From positions 2,034,501-2,098,500 of the forward strand of contig NZ_CP118955.1 in NCBI RefSeq assembly GCF_029023785.1: a stretch of DNA of 64,000 bases, written 5' to 3'. This stretch comes from Enterococcus faecium (GTDB lineage Bacteria; Bacillota; Bacilli; Lactobacillales; Enterococcaceae). The notes below the pieces were generated by a model. That model saw only the letters and a program-made list of their open reading frames with translations, was not told where the DNA came from and ran no database searches. The position numbers were made by a program, and so were the translations under genes. Positions 1 to 8,122 of this stretch are shown in pieces (the first letter of the stretch is position 1; every line of letters starts with the position of its first letter).

Positions 1-781
1 ATGTCGGCATTGAACCAAGCAGTCCCCAAGTATAGGGATGTTGCGGGTTGTAGAAAATTTCTTCCGATGTTCCAACTTCAACGATTCTTCCTCCATACAT
101 GACAGCGACACGATCAGCGACATTCGCTACTACACCAAGGTCATGAGTGATAAAGATAATTGATGTATCGATTTTTGTCTGAATTTCTTTCAGCAGCTCC
201 AAAATCTGTGCTTGAATAGTCACATCAAGCGCTGTTGTAGGTTCATCAGCAATCAGGATTTCCGGATAACATACCAGTGCAATCGCGATCACGATCCGTT
301 GACGCTGACCTCCTGAGAACTGATGCGGATAACTGTTGATACGTTTCTCAGCTTCGGGTATTCCAACTAATTTAAGCAATTCTAATGCAGCTTTTTGTCC
401 CTCTTTTTTTGAAACTTTATTATGCTTTCTAAGGGACTCAGCGACTTGCTTCCCAATGGGCATCGTCGGATCTAAAGAGGTCATTGGATCTTGGAAAATC
501 ATCGCTATTTCTTTACCACGGATTTTTTGCATCTCTCTTTCTGATTTTCCAACGATATCGTTACCTTTAAAGAGGATTTGACCAGCATCTATATTGGCGT
601 TGCTTGACAGCAAGCGCATGATGCTTCTGGTCGTCACTGATTTTCCACTTCCAGATTCCCCAACGATCGCCAATGTTTCTCCTTTATTCAAATGAAAATT
701 GACACCGCGAATCGCTCGTACCTTTCCAGCATACGTATCAAAAGAGATTTCTAAGTCTTTCACTTCTAAAATTTTCGTCAT
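1..781 (-). CDS. oppD: Oligopeptide ABC transporter ATPase OppD (3' end outside window)
   Basis: This is an ATP-hydrolysing subunit of the oligopeptide importer, acting on the cytoplasmic face of the OppBC channel. The start ATG is at 781-779 (MTKILEVKD). The translation shows Walker A (GESGSGKS, about residue 37), the ABC signature FSGGQRQR, Walker B ILIADEPTTALD and the H-loop ITHD. The OppD/DppD-type tail motif NPQHPYTWGLL lies at the window edge, so roughly the last quarter is missing. It follows oppC by 5 bp in the order oppB-oppC-oppD; oppF would be expected next, outside the window. Dipeptide rather than oligopeptide specificity cannot be excluded. Confidence 0.9.
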   Translation of the reverse strand, partial: MTKILEVKDLEISFDTYAGKVRAIRGVNFHLNKGETLAIVGESGSGKSVTTRSIMRLLSSNANIDAGQILFKGNDIVGKSEREMQKIRGKEIAMIFQDPMTSLDPTMPIGKQVAESLRKHNKVSKKEGQKAALELLKLVGIPEAEKRINSYPHQFSGGQRQRIVIAIALVCYPEILIADEPTTALDVTIQAQILELLKEIQTKIDTSIIFITHDLGVVANVADRVAVMYGGRIVEVGTSEEIFYNPQHPYTWGLLGSMPT

Positions 782-786
782 CGTCT

Positions 787-1830
787 TCACTCTTTCATTT
801 TAGGATCAAAGGCATCACGCAATCCATCAGCAAGTAAGTTAAAGCCAATCATGATAACCGATAAAGTTACTGCCGGAATCCATAATAGATAAGGCAGATA
901 CAGGAATGTCTTGTACCCTTCGCTCAACATCGTTCCTAATGAAGCTGACGGAGGCGTAAGACCTAAACCGATAAAGCTTAAAAAGGCTTCGAAGAAAATA
1001 GCAGATGGAATACTAAACATCATTTGAATAATAATGACACTAGAGATATTCGGCAAAATATGTTTGAATGCAATTTTCATTCTTGATTCACCTAATGTCA
1101 ATCCAGCTAAAACATATTCTTGATCTTTTAATTTCATTGTTTGTGCACGAACGATACGTGCCATTGGTATCCAGTTTGTGATGGCCATAGCAGCCACGAT
1201 TGAAAAAATTCCTGGTTCAAAAACGACCAACATCAAAATCATGACAACGAGGTTTGGAATTCCTGATAAGATTTCCAAAAAACGTTGCATCACGTTATCG
1301 ACACGTCCGCCTAACAAACCAGAAACCAACCCGTAAGCTACACCAATCGTTACATCTAGTAATGCAGCAATAAATGCGATCAGCAACGAGATTCTCGTTC
1401 CCATAAATAAGCGGCTTAATACATCACGTCCCAAACCGTCTGTTCCTAAAAAGAAATTTACGTTTGAAGGGACGTTTGCTTGAGCATATTTATCAACAAG
1501 TTCACCACCAACCATTGCTTTTCCATTCAATCCATCGATATTGATTCCCGGAATACGAGGAGGCAAATTGATATAAGCCACGTTTTGGGCAGTTGGATCA
1601 TGAGGAGAAACAAAGATTGTGATCACAGAGATCAAAATGATGACCAATAGTAAAACCATTGAAATAACGGCAGCTTTGTTTTTCTTTAAACGGCGCCATG
1701 AATCTTGGATAAAATTCAAAGAAGGTGCAGTAATCTGTTCACGTTCTTCTTCGGTATTTTTTTGTAATGGAAGAAATTCATCCGCAGGGATATCTGCAAC
1801 TGTTTCATAACGCTTTGGTATCATTTCCAT
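787..1830 (-). CDS. oppC: Oligopeptide ABC transporter permease OppC
   Basis: This inner permease of the peptide importer has 347 residues, typical for OppC. A cytoplasmic N-terminal stretch is followed by a first membrane segment (about residues 55-75) and the OppC_N region. A BPD_transp_1 domain with about five further helices comes after a large extracytoplasmic loop. The EAA loop that contacts the ATPase is seen near LAGLTLGESRMKIAFKHILPN (short form EYVLAGLTLGES). Its ATG lies directly beside the oppB stop codon, so it is co-transcribed and probably translationally coupled. Specificity follows from OppA. Confidence 0.92.
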   Translation of the reverse strand: MEMIPKRYETVADIPADEFLPLQKNTEEEREQITAPSLNFIQDSWRRLKKNKAAVISMVLLLVIILISVITIFVSPHDPTAQNVAYINLPPRIPGINIDGLNGKAMVGGELVDKYAQANVPSNVNFFLGTDGLGRDVLSRLFMGTRISLLIAFIAALLDVTIGVAYGLVSGLLGGRVDNVMQRFLEILSGIPNLVVMILMLVVFEPGIFSIVAAMAITNWIPMARIVRAQTMKLKDQEYVLAGLTLGESRMKIAFKHILPNISSVIIIQMMFSIPSAIFFEAFLSFIGLGLTPPSASLGTMLSEGYKTFLYLPYLLWIPAVTLSVIMIGFNLLADGLRDAFDPKMKE

Positions 1831-2772
1831 TTATCCTCGGCTCCCTTCTGAAACACGAATTCTTGGATCAACTAGACCGTACAATAGATCCACGATCAAA
1901 ATAACAAAAATCAGCATAAATGAGTAAAGGATCGTTACAGCCATGATCGTAGGATAATCATTTGTTGTGATTGACTTAACGAATTGTTCCCCGATACCAG
2001 GAATAGCAAAGATATTTTCTACCACCAGTGATCCGGTCATCAATGCTACAGCTAACGGTCCTAATAAAGTCATCAATGGAATCAAACTATTTCGAAGACC
2101 ATGTTTAAAGGCGATTTCCCAACGGCTCAATCCTTTTGCTTTTGCTAATTCCACATAATCACTATGCAGTACTTCCACCATTTCCGTACGGATAAACCGA
2201 GCAGAGTCAGCAAGCGGCGACATGGCCAACGCAATTGTTGGTAAGATTGTGTACACAAAGCCATCCCATTTTGCGATTGGCAAAACTTGTAATTTGATTG
2301 CAAAGATATATTGTAATAAAACAGCAAATACAAAGTTTGGAATGGAACGACCTAATATCGCTACGAGTGTAGAAGATGTATCTGCCCATGTATTTTGCTT
2401 CATGGCAGAGATCGTTCCTAAAATCGTCCCTAGGACTGTTCCAAAGATAATTGCCTGTAACCCTAACTGCAAGGATGGTCCGATTCTTCCAGCTAACAAA
2501 TGTGCGACTGGCTGGTTTTTAAATTGGAAGGAAATTCCAAAATCTCCTTGAAGCAAATTAGAAAGATAAATCCCATATTGTACGATAACTGGTTTATCCA
2601 AACCGACTTGTTTATTTAGCATCTCGATTGTTTCAGGACTCAAACGTTCCTGATTCGTATATGGCGTGCCCGGCAGCAATTGCATCAAGAAAAAGGTGAT
2701 TGTTGCAATTAACCAAAGCGTGATGATCATGAAAAAGACACGTTTTAATACATATTTGATATAACTATTCAC
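1831..2772 (-). CDS. oppB: Oligopeptide ABC transporter permease OppB
   Basis: This permease pairs with OppC to form the transmembrane channel. It has 313 residues. The first helix (residues about 9-31) is followed by an extracytoplasmic loop and five more helices in a BPD_transp_1 domain. The EAA motif reads VELAKAKGLSRWEIAFKHGLRN (core ELAKAKGLS). The family N-terminal pattern LLPGTPYT is present. It is the first gene of the oppBCD run. It is separated from oppA, which lies upstream on the same strand, by an oppositely oriented small gene, so it probably has its own promoter in 2773-2855. Confidence 0.92.
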   Translation of the reverse strand: MNSYIKYVLKRVFFMIITLWLIATITFFLMQLLPGTPYTNQERLSPETIEMLNKQVGLDKPVIVQYGIYLSNLLQGDFGISFQFKNQPVAHLLAGRIGPSLQLGLQAIIFGTVLGTILGTISAMKQNTWADTSSTLVAILGRSIPNFVFAVLLQYIFAIKLQVLPIAKWDGFVYTILPTIALAMSPLADSARFIRTEMVEVLHSDYVELAKAKGLSRWEIAFKHGLRNSLIPLMTLLGPLAVALMTGSLVVENIFAIPGIGEQFVKSITTNDYPTIMAVTILYSFMLIFVILIVDLLYGLVDPRIRVSEGSRG

Positions 2773-2791
2773 TAATGTTTCCCCCTAGCTT

Positions 2792-2820
2792 TTGACTTCT
2801 GACAGATGTTTCGCTACATT
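2792..2820 (+). promoter_or_regulatory. Sigma-A-type promoter for the 2856 gene
   Basis: TTGACT (2792-2797) and TACATT (2815-2820) are separated by 17 bp. They lie 35 bp before the plus-strand gene at 2856. The same short gap must also hold the minus-strand start of oppB, so the two promoters are divergent and close. Assignment is from sequence only. Confidence 0.5.
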
Positions 2821-2855
2821 ATTAGATAATGAACCAAAAATAAAGGAGCAATCAA

Positions 2856-3203
2856 ATGAAAAAAAAATCTATCCCCTACGCAGTAGCTTTTCTACTGATT
2901 CTGGTTATTTTAATAAAAAATCTCATCAACCATTCCTTTACACTCATTCAATTATCTAATGATCTATTCTTATGGTCATTGCCGTTTCTGATTATCGGCG
3001 GTTTTTTATGGGTCTTTTCTTCGGGTTTCTTCGATCATTTTCAGCGATCGGTCCATCTTGCACGAACAAGGAACCGAAAGAAAAAACCAGAATTTTCCTC
3101 GCTCTCGTCTGCCAGCTACGGTATGTACAGCTTTTGGCTGATCATTGCCGGAATACTAATTGCTCTTTCTGCTATTTTCATGCTTTTTTCTTTGTTAGGA
3201 TAA
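2856..3203 (+). CDS. Small DUF3899-like membrane protein
   Basis: This 115-residue protein has three likely membrane helices (about residues 8-26, 36-58 and 92-114) and a basic cytoplasmic stretch (RTRNRKKKP) between the second and third. The pattern resembles DUF3899-domain proteins of lactic acid bacteria, whose function is unknown to me. The start has AAAGGAGC 10 bases upstream. It sits on the opposite strand between oppA and oppB and is followed by a clear terminator. Its position suggests nothing firm about peptide uptake. Confidence 0.7.
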   Translation: MKKKSIPYAVAFLLILVILIKNLINHSFTLIQLSNDLFLWSLPFLIIGGFLWVFSSGFFDHFQRSVHLARTRNRKKKPEFSSLSSASYGMYSFWLIIAGILIALSAIFMLFSLLG

Positions 3204-3216
3204 GTGAATATGAGAA

Positions 3217-3250
3217 CGAGGTTGCGACATTTGCCGCAGCCTCGTTTTTT
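3217..3250 (+). terminator. Rho-independent terminator
   Basis: A 10-bp stem (CGAGGTTGCG / CGCAGCCTCG) is followed by six T on the plus strand. It lies just after the DUF3899-like gene. The T-run is on the plus strand, so it chiefly ends that gene rather than oppA. Confidence 0.8.
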
Positions 3251-3272
3251 CTCATGCTCACGGTATTAACGA

Positions 3273-4934
3273 TTATTCTTCAACGTATGTCCATTTGTAA
3301 TCCCATGAAGCGCCTGCCGCATGGTGAACGATACCTTTGATTTTTTCATTCACTAGGTGACCTTCTGCTTTTTGGTACACCGGAACGACACCCATATCAT
3401 CAGAGATGATCTTGATTGCTTTTTGGAAATCATCCCAACGGGCTTGTTCATCGCCAGCGTCTGTTGATGAAGCTGCTTTAACTGCTTCGTCATATTCTGC
3501 ATTGCTCCAGCGACCACGGTTGTATGAATTACCTGTGACAAACAAATCAGTAAAGCTGCTTGGGTCTGCATAGTCAGCAGCCCATCCGCCTAGTACTGCG
3601 TCAAAATCACCCGAAGTTGAGCGGTCAAGACGTACAGAGAATGGAACAGGTGTTGGTTTGACTGTTACGCCATCCAAGTTTTCTTGGATTGAGTTTTGAA
3701 CATATTCGATTACTTTTTTCGATGAATCATCATCAGAAGCCATCAAATCAAATTCTAAAGAATCAACGCCCAATTCTTTTTTCGCTTTTTCCCAATATTC
3801 TTTTGCTTTATCTTTGTCATAAGAAACTAATTTTCCAGCTTCTTTTGCAAAGTCTTCGTTCGTTGTTGGACTTTTTACCATATCTGATGGGATCAATCCT
3901 GTAGAGACAACTGATCCGTCACCTAGTACTTGTTTTACTAAAGCTTCACGATCGATAGAATAAGAAATAGCTTTTCTTAGGTTCACATTGTTGAATGGTG
4001 AATTCTTTTCACGTTGATTGAATTCGATATAGCTTGTCCGCGCTTCTTTAACAGAAGTATAAGCTGGATCGTTTGCGTTTTGCTGTGCTAACTCACCAGA
4101 CAAGATCACGTCATCTGCTTGGCCATCTTTGAATAAGTTCAATGCAGTAGAAGATTCTTTTACTACACTGACTTTGATTTCAGAAAGTTTTACTGTATCT
4201 TTGTCCCAGTAATGATCATTTTTCTTATAAGTCCATTCTGTATCTGTTCCTGGTCCATCAAAATCTTCTAATGTGAATGGTCCATTATAAACAGCTTTAT
4301 CACTTGCAGATGCATAGGCATCCCCATTTTCTTCCACTACGGATTGTTTTTGTGGGAAAAATGATGGGAAAGCAAGCAGATATTGGAAATATGGTGTTTG
4401 TTTCGTCAATTTGATTTCTAATTCATAGTCACCAACTGCTTTGATCCCTAGTTCTGATTTATCTTTCTTTCCAGCTGTAATGTCTTCTGCATTTTCAACT
4501 GGCGCATACAGGTAAGCATATTCAGAAGCTGTAGCTGGGTCTACTGTTCGTTGCCAGCCATAAACGTAATCCGCTGCTGTAACAGGATCACCATTTGACC
4601 ATTTTGCGTCTTCTCGTAATTTGATTTTGTAAGTTAATCCGTCTTCACTGACTTCTGCCAACTCGCTAGCTCCTGCCGGCTGTGGTTTGCTGTCTTCATC
4701 AAGACGGTAAATTCCTTCATAAACGTTATTCAATGCTGTAAAACTGATTGTATCTGTTGCAACTGATAAGTCAGCTGTAGGCATTTCTTGAGGCACGACT
4801 AAGTTAAATACGCCTCCTCCATCTGCTGAACCGCTTTTTGCTGAACTACTGCTTGTGGCTGAACTGCCGCCATAACATCCAGCAAGTACAAGGCCGCATA
4901 CCGCAACCAAACCAAATGTAAATTTCTTTTTCAT
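3273..4934 (-). CDS. oppA: Oligopeptide-binding lipoprotein OppA
   Basis: This extracellular peptide-binding lipoprotein delivers oligopeptides to OppBC. It has 553 residues. The signal peptide ends in a lipobox (LAGC, Cys20), followed by a Ser/Ala/Gly-rich linker and an SBP_bac_5 domain covering the rest, including the family pattern YKIKLREDAKWSNGDPVTAADYVYGWQR (core WSNGDPVTAADYVYG). The length fits peptide-binding proteins of enterococci. It lies upstream of oppBCD on the same strand but is separated by an opposite-strand gene. CodY-like boxes precede it, which fits nitrogen control of peptide uptake. Related proteins also bind sex pheromones, so the exact ligand is open. Confidence 0.92.
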   Translation of the reverse strand: MKKKFTFGLVAVCGLVLAGCYGGSSATSSSSAKSGSADGGGVFNLVVPQEMPTADLSVATDTISFTALNNVYEGIYRLDEDSKPQPAGASELAEVSEDGLTYKIKLREDAKWSNGDPVTAADYVYGWQRTVDPATASEYAYLYAPVENAEDITAGKKDKSELGIKAVGDYELEIKLTKQTPYFQYLLAFPSFFPQKQSVVEENGDAYASASDKAVYNGPFTLEDFDGPGTDTEWTYKKNDHYWDKDTVKLSEIKVSVVKESSTALNLFKDGQADDVILSGELAQQNANDPAYTSVKEARTSYIEFNQREKNSPFNNVNLRKAISYSIDREALVKQVLGDGSVVSTGLIPSDMVKSPTTNEDFAKEAGKLVSYDKDKAKEYWEKAKKELGVDSLEFDLMASDDDSSKKVIEYVQNSIQENLDGVTVKPTPVPFSVRLDRSTSGDFDAVLGGWAADYADPSSFTDLFVTGNSYNRGRWSNAEYDEAVKAASSTDAGDEQARWDDFQKAIKIISDDMGVVPVYQKAEGHLVNEKIKGIVHHAAGASWDYKWTYVEE

Positions 4935-4954
4935 TTTACGTACCCCTTTATTGG

Positions 4955-5091
4955 AATTTTCAGAATAATTAATATTTTCTGAAGTTGTTTAAGAGTTTAA
5001 TGAATAATTATTAAAAAATCAACACTTTTTTTTGTCTTTTTCATAAAATAATGATTTTTTCGTGAGGTTTCAAGGAATTTTTCAGAAAAAA
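4955..5091 (-). promoter_or_regulatory. Cluster of CodY-like boxes before oppA
   Basis: Three matches to the CodY consensus AATTTTCWGAAAATT lie upstream of oppA. They are at 4955-4969 (13 of 15 by eye), 4973-4987 (11 of 15) and 5077-5091 (12 of 15). A possible promoter (TTGATT, 17 bp, TAAACT on the minus strand) lies between them. CodY control of opp genes is known in lactic acid bacteria; the link here is inference. Confidence 0.5.
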
Positions 5092-5189
5092 TAGCTTTGT
5101 ACAAGGTTTTCCATGGTCTTCCAAAAGCCATTAAATAATTTTCGTTATATTGTCTATTATTGACATACAAAGATAAAAAAGAATAAACA

Positions 5190-5225
5190 AAAAGAAACTG
5201 TGACAAAAGTCTTGTCACAGTCCCT
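5190..5225. terminator. GTGACA-core hairpin, copy 1
   Basis: A stem ACTGTGACA / TGTCACAGT (5197-5205 and 5213-5221) is flanked by A-rich and CCCTT sequence. Read on the minus strand it ends a transcript coming from aac(6')-Ii and through the repeat block, with TTTCTTTTTG after the stem. It belongs to a family of nine similar hairpins in this window. Confidence 0.6.
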
Positions 5226-5233
5226 TATCTGAA

Positions 5234-5720
5234 TAAACGGTGTTCAAAAGCCAGTTTCTCGGTATTAAGCCAAATTTATGCAAAAATGTAGAAAGCCATT
5301 TTCACAAAATTTTTCTTACTACTCGAAACTAAGCGACTTTTTCACAACCTCTTCCTTAAACGGTGTTCAATCAGCTGACCCTCGATATTAGTTCAACAAA
5401 CGGCAAAATATGAAGAACTATTTTTCCGTTTGTTTCTCTAATACTCAGGTCAGGACGCTGATTTCACAACCTCTCCACTAAACGGTGTTCAAAAGCTTGC
5501 ATCTGCGGTAATAAGCCCAACCAAACGAAAAATATGAGGAGCTATTTTTGTTTGGCTGTTCTTATTACTTGATGCAGGACAGCTTTTTCACAACCTCTGG
5601 TACACGGTGTTCCAAAAGTAGCTTCTTCGGAAATAAGTTGGAATTTCACAAAAATTCAAGAAGTAATTTTCGTAAATTCCTTCTTATTTCTTGAAGCTGA
5701 TTACTTCTGTCACAACCTCT
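5234..5720 (-). repeat. Four tandem 118-120 bp long-hairpin repeat units
   Basis: The units are at 5234-5352, 5357-5474, 5479-5598 and 5601-5720. On the minus strand each starts with AGAGGTTGTGA and ends with GAACACCGTTTA (last unit GAACACCGTGTA). The inside of each unit is an imperfect inverted repeat that would fold into one long hairpin. The four interiors differ and define four subtypes (1, 2, 3 and 4 in plus-strand order). Near-copies occur elsewhere: subtype 1 at 13579, subtype 2 at 52112, subtype 3 at 51988 and 44331. The block fills the gap downstream of aac(6')-Ii. I do not know a published name for the family. Confidence 0.85.
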
Positions 5721-5725
5721 TTTTA

Positions 5726-6274
5726 TTATTGAGAATCTGGTCGAGGAATAATCGTTTTTGCCATCCAAATATCCGGTTTGTCCCAGCCATTTGCATTTGG
5801 TAAGACACCTACGATTTTATAACCTAATTTTTCATAGAATTCATACGGATGTTCACGAAGGTTCTGGATGGAAGCCACTTTATCAAATGTATGCTCATAC
5901 AGGTCCGTTTGACTTAACGTTGTTCCATGGTCTAAATCATCCGTACCTAAATAAATCGTGATTCCTCCTCTGGAAGCTACTTCTTTTTCTAAGTAATTGA
6001 CTAATCGAGTACCTATTTGGTTCTTTCGTCGGGAGCTTTCTACAACTAATGGATGCAATTCCCAACCTGTGATACCGTATTGAGGGATTGCACCAATAAA
6101 TCCTACTAACTCATCTTGGTCTACCGCTGCTACCGCGATTCGTTCTGGATTCATCATTTCTTCTACTTCTTCTGCCGAGCTGTCTCCATATTCTTCCGGC
6201 CAAGTCAGTCTCAGTAAATCAGAAAGCTGATCTTTCAATACTGGATTATTACGGTCAAATTCACTGATTATCAT
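5726..6274 (-). CDS. aac(6')-Ii: Aminoglycoside 6'-N-acetyltransferase AAC(6')-Ii
   Basis: This cytoplasmic GNAT enzyme transfers acetyl from acetyl-CoA to the 6'-amino group of aminoglycosides such as tobramycin and kanamycin. It gives E. faecium its intrinsic low-level resistance. The 182-residue protein matches, from memory, the chromosomal AAC(6')-Ii essentially throughout: N-terminus MIISEFDRNNPVLKD, the acetyl-CoA-binding region VVESSRRKNQIGTRLVNYLE, and the C-terminal YEFYEKLGYKIVGVLPNANG. GGGGGA precedes the ATG by 6 bases. The gene is a single transcript followed by the repeat block. It is the best species marker in the window. Confidence 0.95.
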   Translation of the reverse strand: MIISEFDRNNPVLKDQLSDLLRLTWPEEYGDSSAEEVEEMMNPERIAVAAVDQDELVGFIGAIPQYGITGWELHPLVVESSRRKNQIGTRLVNYLEKEVASRGGITIYLGTDDLDHGTTLSQTDLYEHTFDKVASIQNLREHPYEFYEKLGYKIVGVLPNANGWDKPDIWMAKTIIPRPDSQ

Positions 6275-6527
6275 ACGTCTTCCCCCTTGTTCTTGCTTAT
6301 TCTAACAGTCCTTTTGAAAAAACGAAATGTTCTCGCTCAAAAATCTTTAGCTACCAATCAGTATCTCTATTCTTTCATTATTTATCTTACTTATAAAATA
6401 AAAAAATTATACAGAAACACTTTATTCAAAATAGGAAAGATCAGGAAAGCCATCAATTGGAGGAAAAAACTCTGTTTGTTCATCATGATATAGATTATCT
6501 TTTGCTTTAAAAAAAACCAATTATGAA

Positions 6528-6556
6528 TTGACAAATAAAACCTGTTTTCATATAAT
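6528..6556 (+). promoter_or_regulatory. Perfect consensus sigma-A promoter
   Basis: TTGACA (6528-6533), a 17-bp spacer and TATAAT (6551-6556) match the consensus exactly. Transcription would start near 6563, about 260 nt before the next gene, leaving a long leader. Confidence 0.75.
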
Positions 6557-6562
6557 AATCTT

Positions 6563-6826
6563 AATTTTTAGAATTTTTAGATAATTACAAAAAAGCAAAG
6601 GGAATCGGTAGAAATACTAAGAGGAACAAAAATTCATTATTGTCGTTTTCAATGTTTTTGTACTTGTTCGTTTTTAGGATACTTATTGATGATTTCAAGG
6701 TGTTCATGCCACCTTATTCATCACTTATCCTGTCTTAGGTTCACCTCTACTCCATCTACAGCCGCAGTCAGATCGATCACTCTTTAAAATTTTAACCCGT
6801 TTCAACGAAGAAAGAAGGAAATGAAT
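6563..6826 (+). other. Long structured 5' leader, function unknown
   Basis: About 260 nt lie between a perfect promoter and the dehydrogenase start. They hold a nested hairpin at 6677-6730: an outer arm GGATA..TGATGA pairing with TCATCAcTTATCC, and an inner AAGGTG / CACCTT. No U-run follows, so it is not a plain terminator. I recognise no riboswitch class. The rest of the 6275-6562 gap shows only AT-rich sequence. Confidence 0.4.
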
Positions 6827-7930
6827 ATGAGTCAAAGTGTTTTCTTACCAAATTATACCATTGGAACAGATGCGTATGAAAAAGCAAATGGAATCGTCAA
6901 AGAATATGGGACAAAAGTAGTGCTGATTGGAGGGAAGACTGCACTTTCAAAGGCAGAAAACAAAATAAAAGTAGCTTTGACACAGGAAATAGAGGTTGTC
7001 GCCAGTCTCTGGTACGGGGGTAATTCAACTTATGGAAATATTGAACAGTTGATCCAGCATGAAAGTGTCCAAAAAGCAGACGTCCTGTTTGCAGTCGGTG
7101 GTGGCCGTGCTTGCGATACTGTAAAAGTCATTGGTGAAAAACTAGCTAAACCAGTCTTCACCTTTCCCACTATTGGTTCGAACTGTTCGCCCGTCACTGC
7201 GGTATGTGTCATCTATAACGAAGAAGGCGTAATGGACGGACTCTTCTTTCCTTCAAAACCACCTGTACACACCTTCATTGATACAGCAATTATTGCCGAA
7301 GCACCTGATAAATACTTATGGGCAGGTATTGGCGATGCTTTATCCAAAGAAGTCGAATCTACTTTTTCTGCTCGTGGCGATGATCTAGGCTACACGGATA
7401 GATTAGGAATCCAAATCGGAAAAATGTGCATTGATCGTCTCTTGACTTATGGTACGCAAGCATTGAAAGATAGTGCCGACGATCGTCCCTCATATGCAAT
7501 TGAACAAGTCGTTTCGGATATCATTGTTACTACCGGATTGGTTTCTGTTTTAGTTAACAATAACTATAATTCTGCTATGGCACACTCATTCTATTACGGT
7601 ACGACTGTTCTAGAAAAAATGGAGGGATACCTTCACGGAGCATCTGTCAGTTATGGTGTACTGACCTTATTGATGATGGATCAGCAGTTCGATTTGTTTG
7701 ATAAAATCTATGTGTTTATGAAAAAGAACCAACTTCCAGTATCGTTAACCGACATGAATCTCAATGTCACGACCGATTTAGAAGCAATCTTAGATAAAGC
7801 CATGGCAACAAATGATATTAAACATGTGCCTTATGAAATCACCCGAGAAAAATTTAAACAGGCCATTCTTGACGTAGAAACTTATCATGCTACACAAGAA
7901 AGCCAGCAAGGATATAAGAAAATCAGTTAA
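6827..7930 (+). CDS. GldA-like iron/metal-dependent alcohol dehydrogenase
   Basis: This is an NAD(P)-dependent oxidoreductase of the glycerol dehydrogenase / iron-containing alcohol dehydrogenase family; the substrate is not evident. The nucleotide-binding Gly motif VGGGRACDT lies near residue 92. The metal ligands typical of GldA are visible as Asp in GIGDALSKEVE, His in MAHSFYYG and His in YLHGASVSYG. I chose the ATG at 6827 because AAGGAA lies about 7 bases before it; an in-frame ATG at 6821 abuts the ribosome site. It is monocistronic, with a consensus promoter, a long leader and its own terminator. Glycerol or 2-hydroxy acid substrates are both possible. Confidence 0.8.
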   Translation: MSQSVFLPNYTIGTDAYEKANGIVKEYGTKVVLIGGKTALSKAENKIKVALTQEIEVVASLWYGGNSTYGNIEQLIQHESVQKADVLFAVGGGRACDTVKVIGEKLAKPVFTFPTIGSNCSPVTAVCVIYNEEGVMDGLFFPSKPPVHTFIDTAIIAEAPDKYLWAGIGDALSKEVESTFSARGDDLGYTDRLGIQIGKMCIDRLLTYGTQALKDSADDRPSYAIEQVVSDIIVTTGLVSVLVNNNYNSAMAHSFYYGTTVLEKMEGYLHGASVSYGVLTLLMMDQQFDLFDKIYVFMKKNQLPVSLTDMNLNVTTDLEAILDKAMATNDIKHVPYEITREKFKQAILDVETYHATQESQQGYKKIS

Positions 7931-7940
7931 ATAATTGCTA

Positions 7941-8002
7941 AAACCCCCATCAAGCAGGCTGTCATCAAATTGAGGACATTTCTTTGCTTGATGAGGGTTT
8001 TT
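7941..8002 (+). terminator. Long-loop rho-independent terminator
   Basis: AAACCCCCATCAAGCA (from 7941) pairs with TGCTTGATGAGGGTTT (to 8000) across a 28-nt loop. It is followed by a T-run. It lies 10 bp after the dehydrogenase stop. Confidence 0.75.
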
Positions 8003-8122
8003 CTTGTCAAAAAAAGCTTTATAGCTTTCGCTATAGAATCTTTTCTCTTATTTAAGTTGAACAGTTCCTTAATTAAGAAAACTGCTCCTTTTATGGTAAT
8101 TGAAAAAACGAGTAGGATACGA

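Noticed and set aside
4997-5218. 73-codon minus-strand frame in the oppA-aac gap
   Set aside because: It runs from the GTGACA hairpin into the oppA promoter area and has no ribosome site.
5234-5720. The four tandem repeats as a CRISPR array
   Set aside because: The constant parts are only the ends of 118-120 bp units whose interiors are palindromic and recur elsewhere; there are no unique spacers and no cas genes.
6287-6493. 68-codon frame upstream of the dehydrogenase gene
   Set aside because: Ile/Lys-rich, no ribosome site, and it ends before the consensus promoter; typical of AT-rich noncoding DNA.
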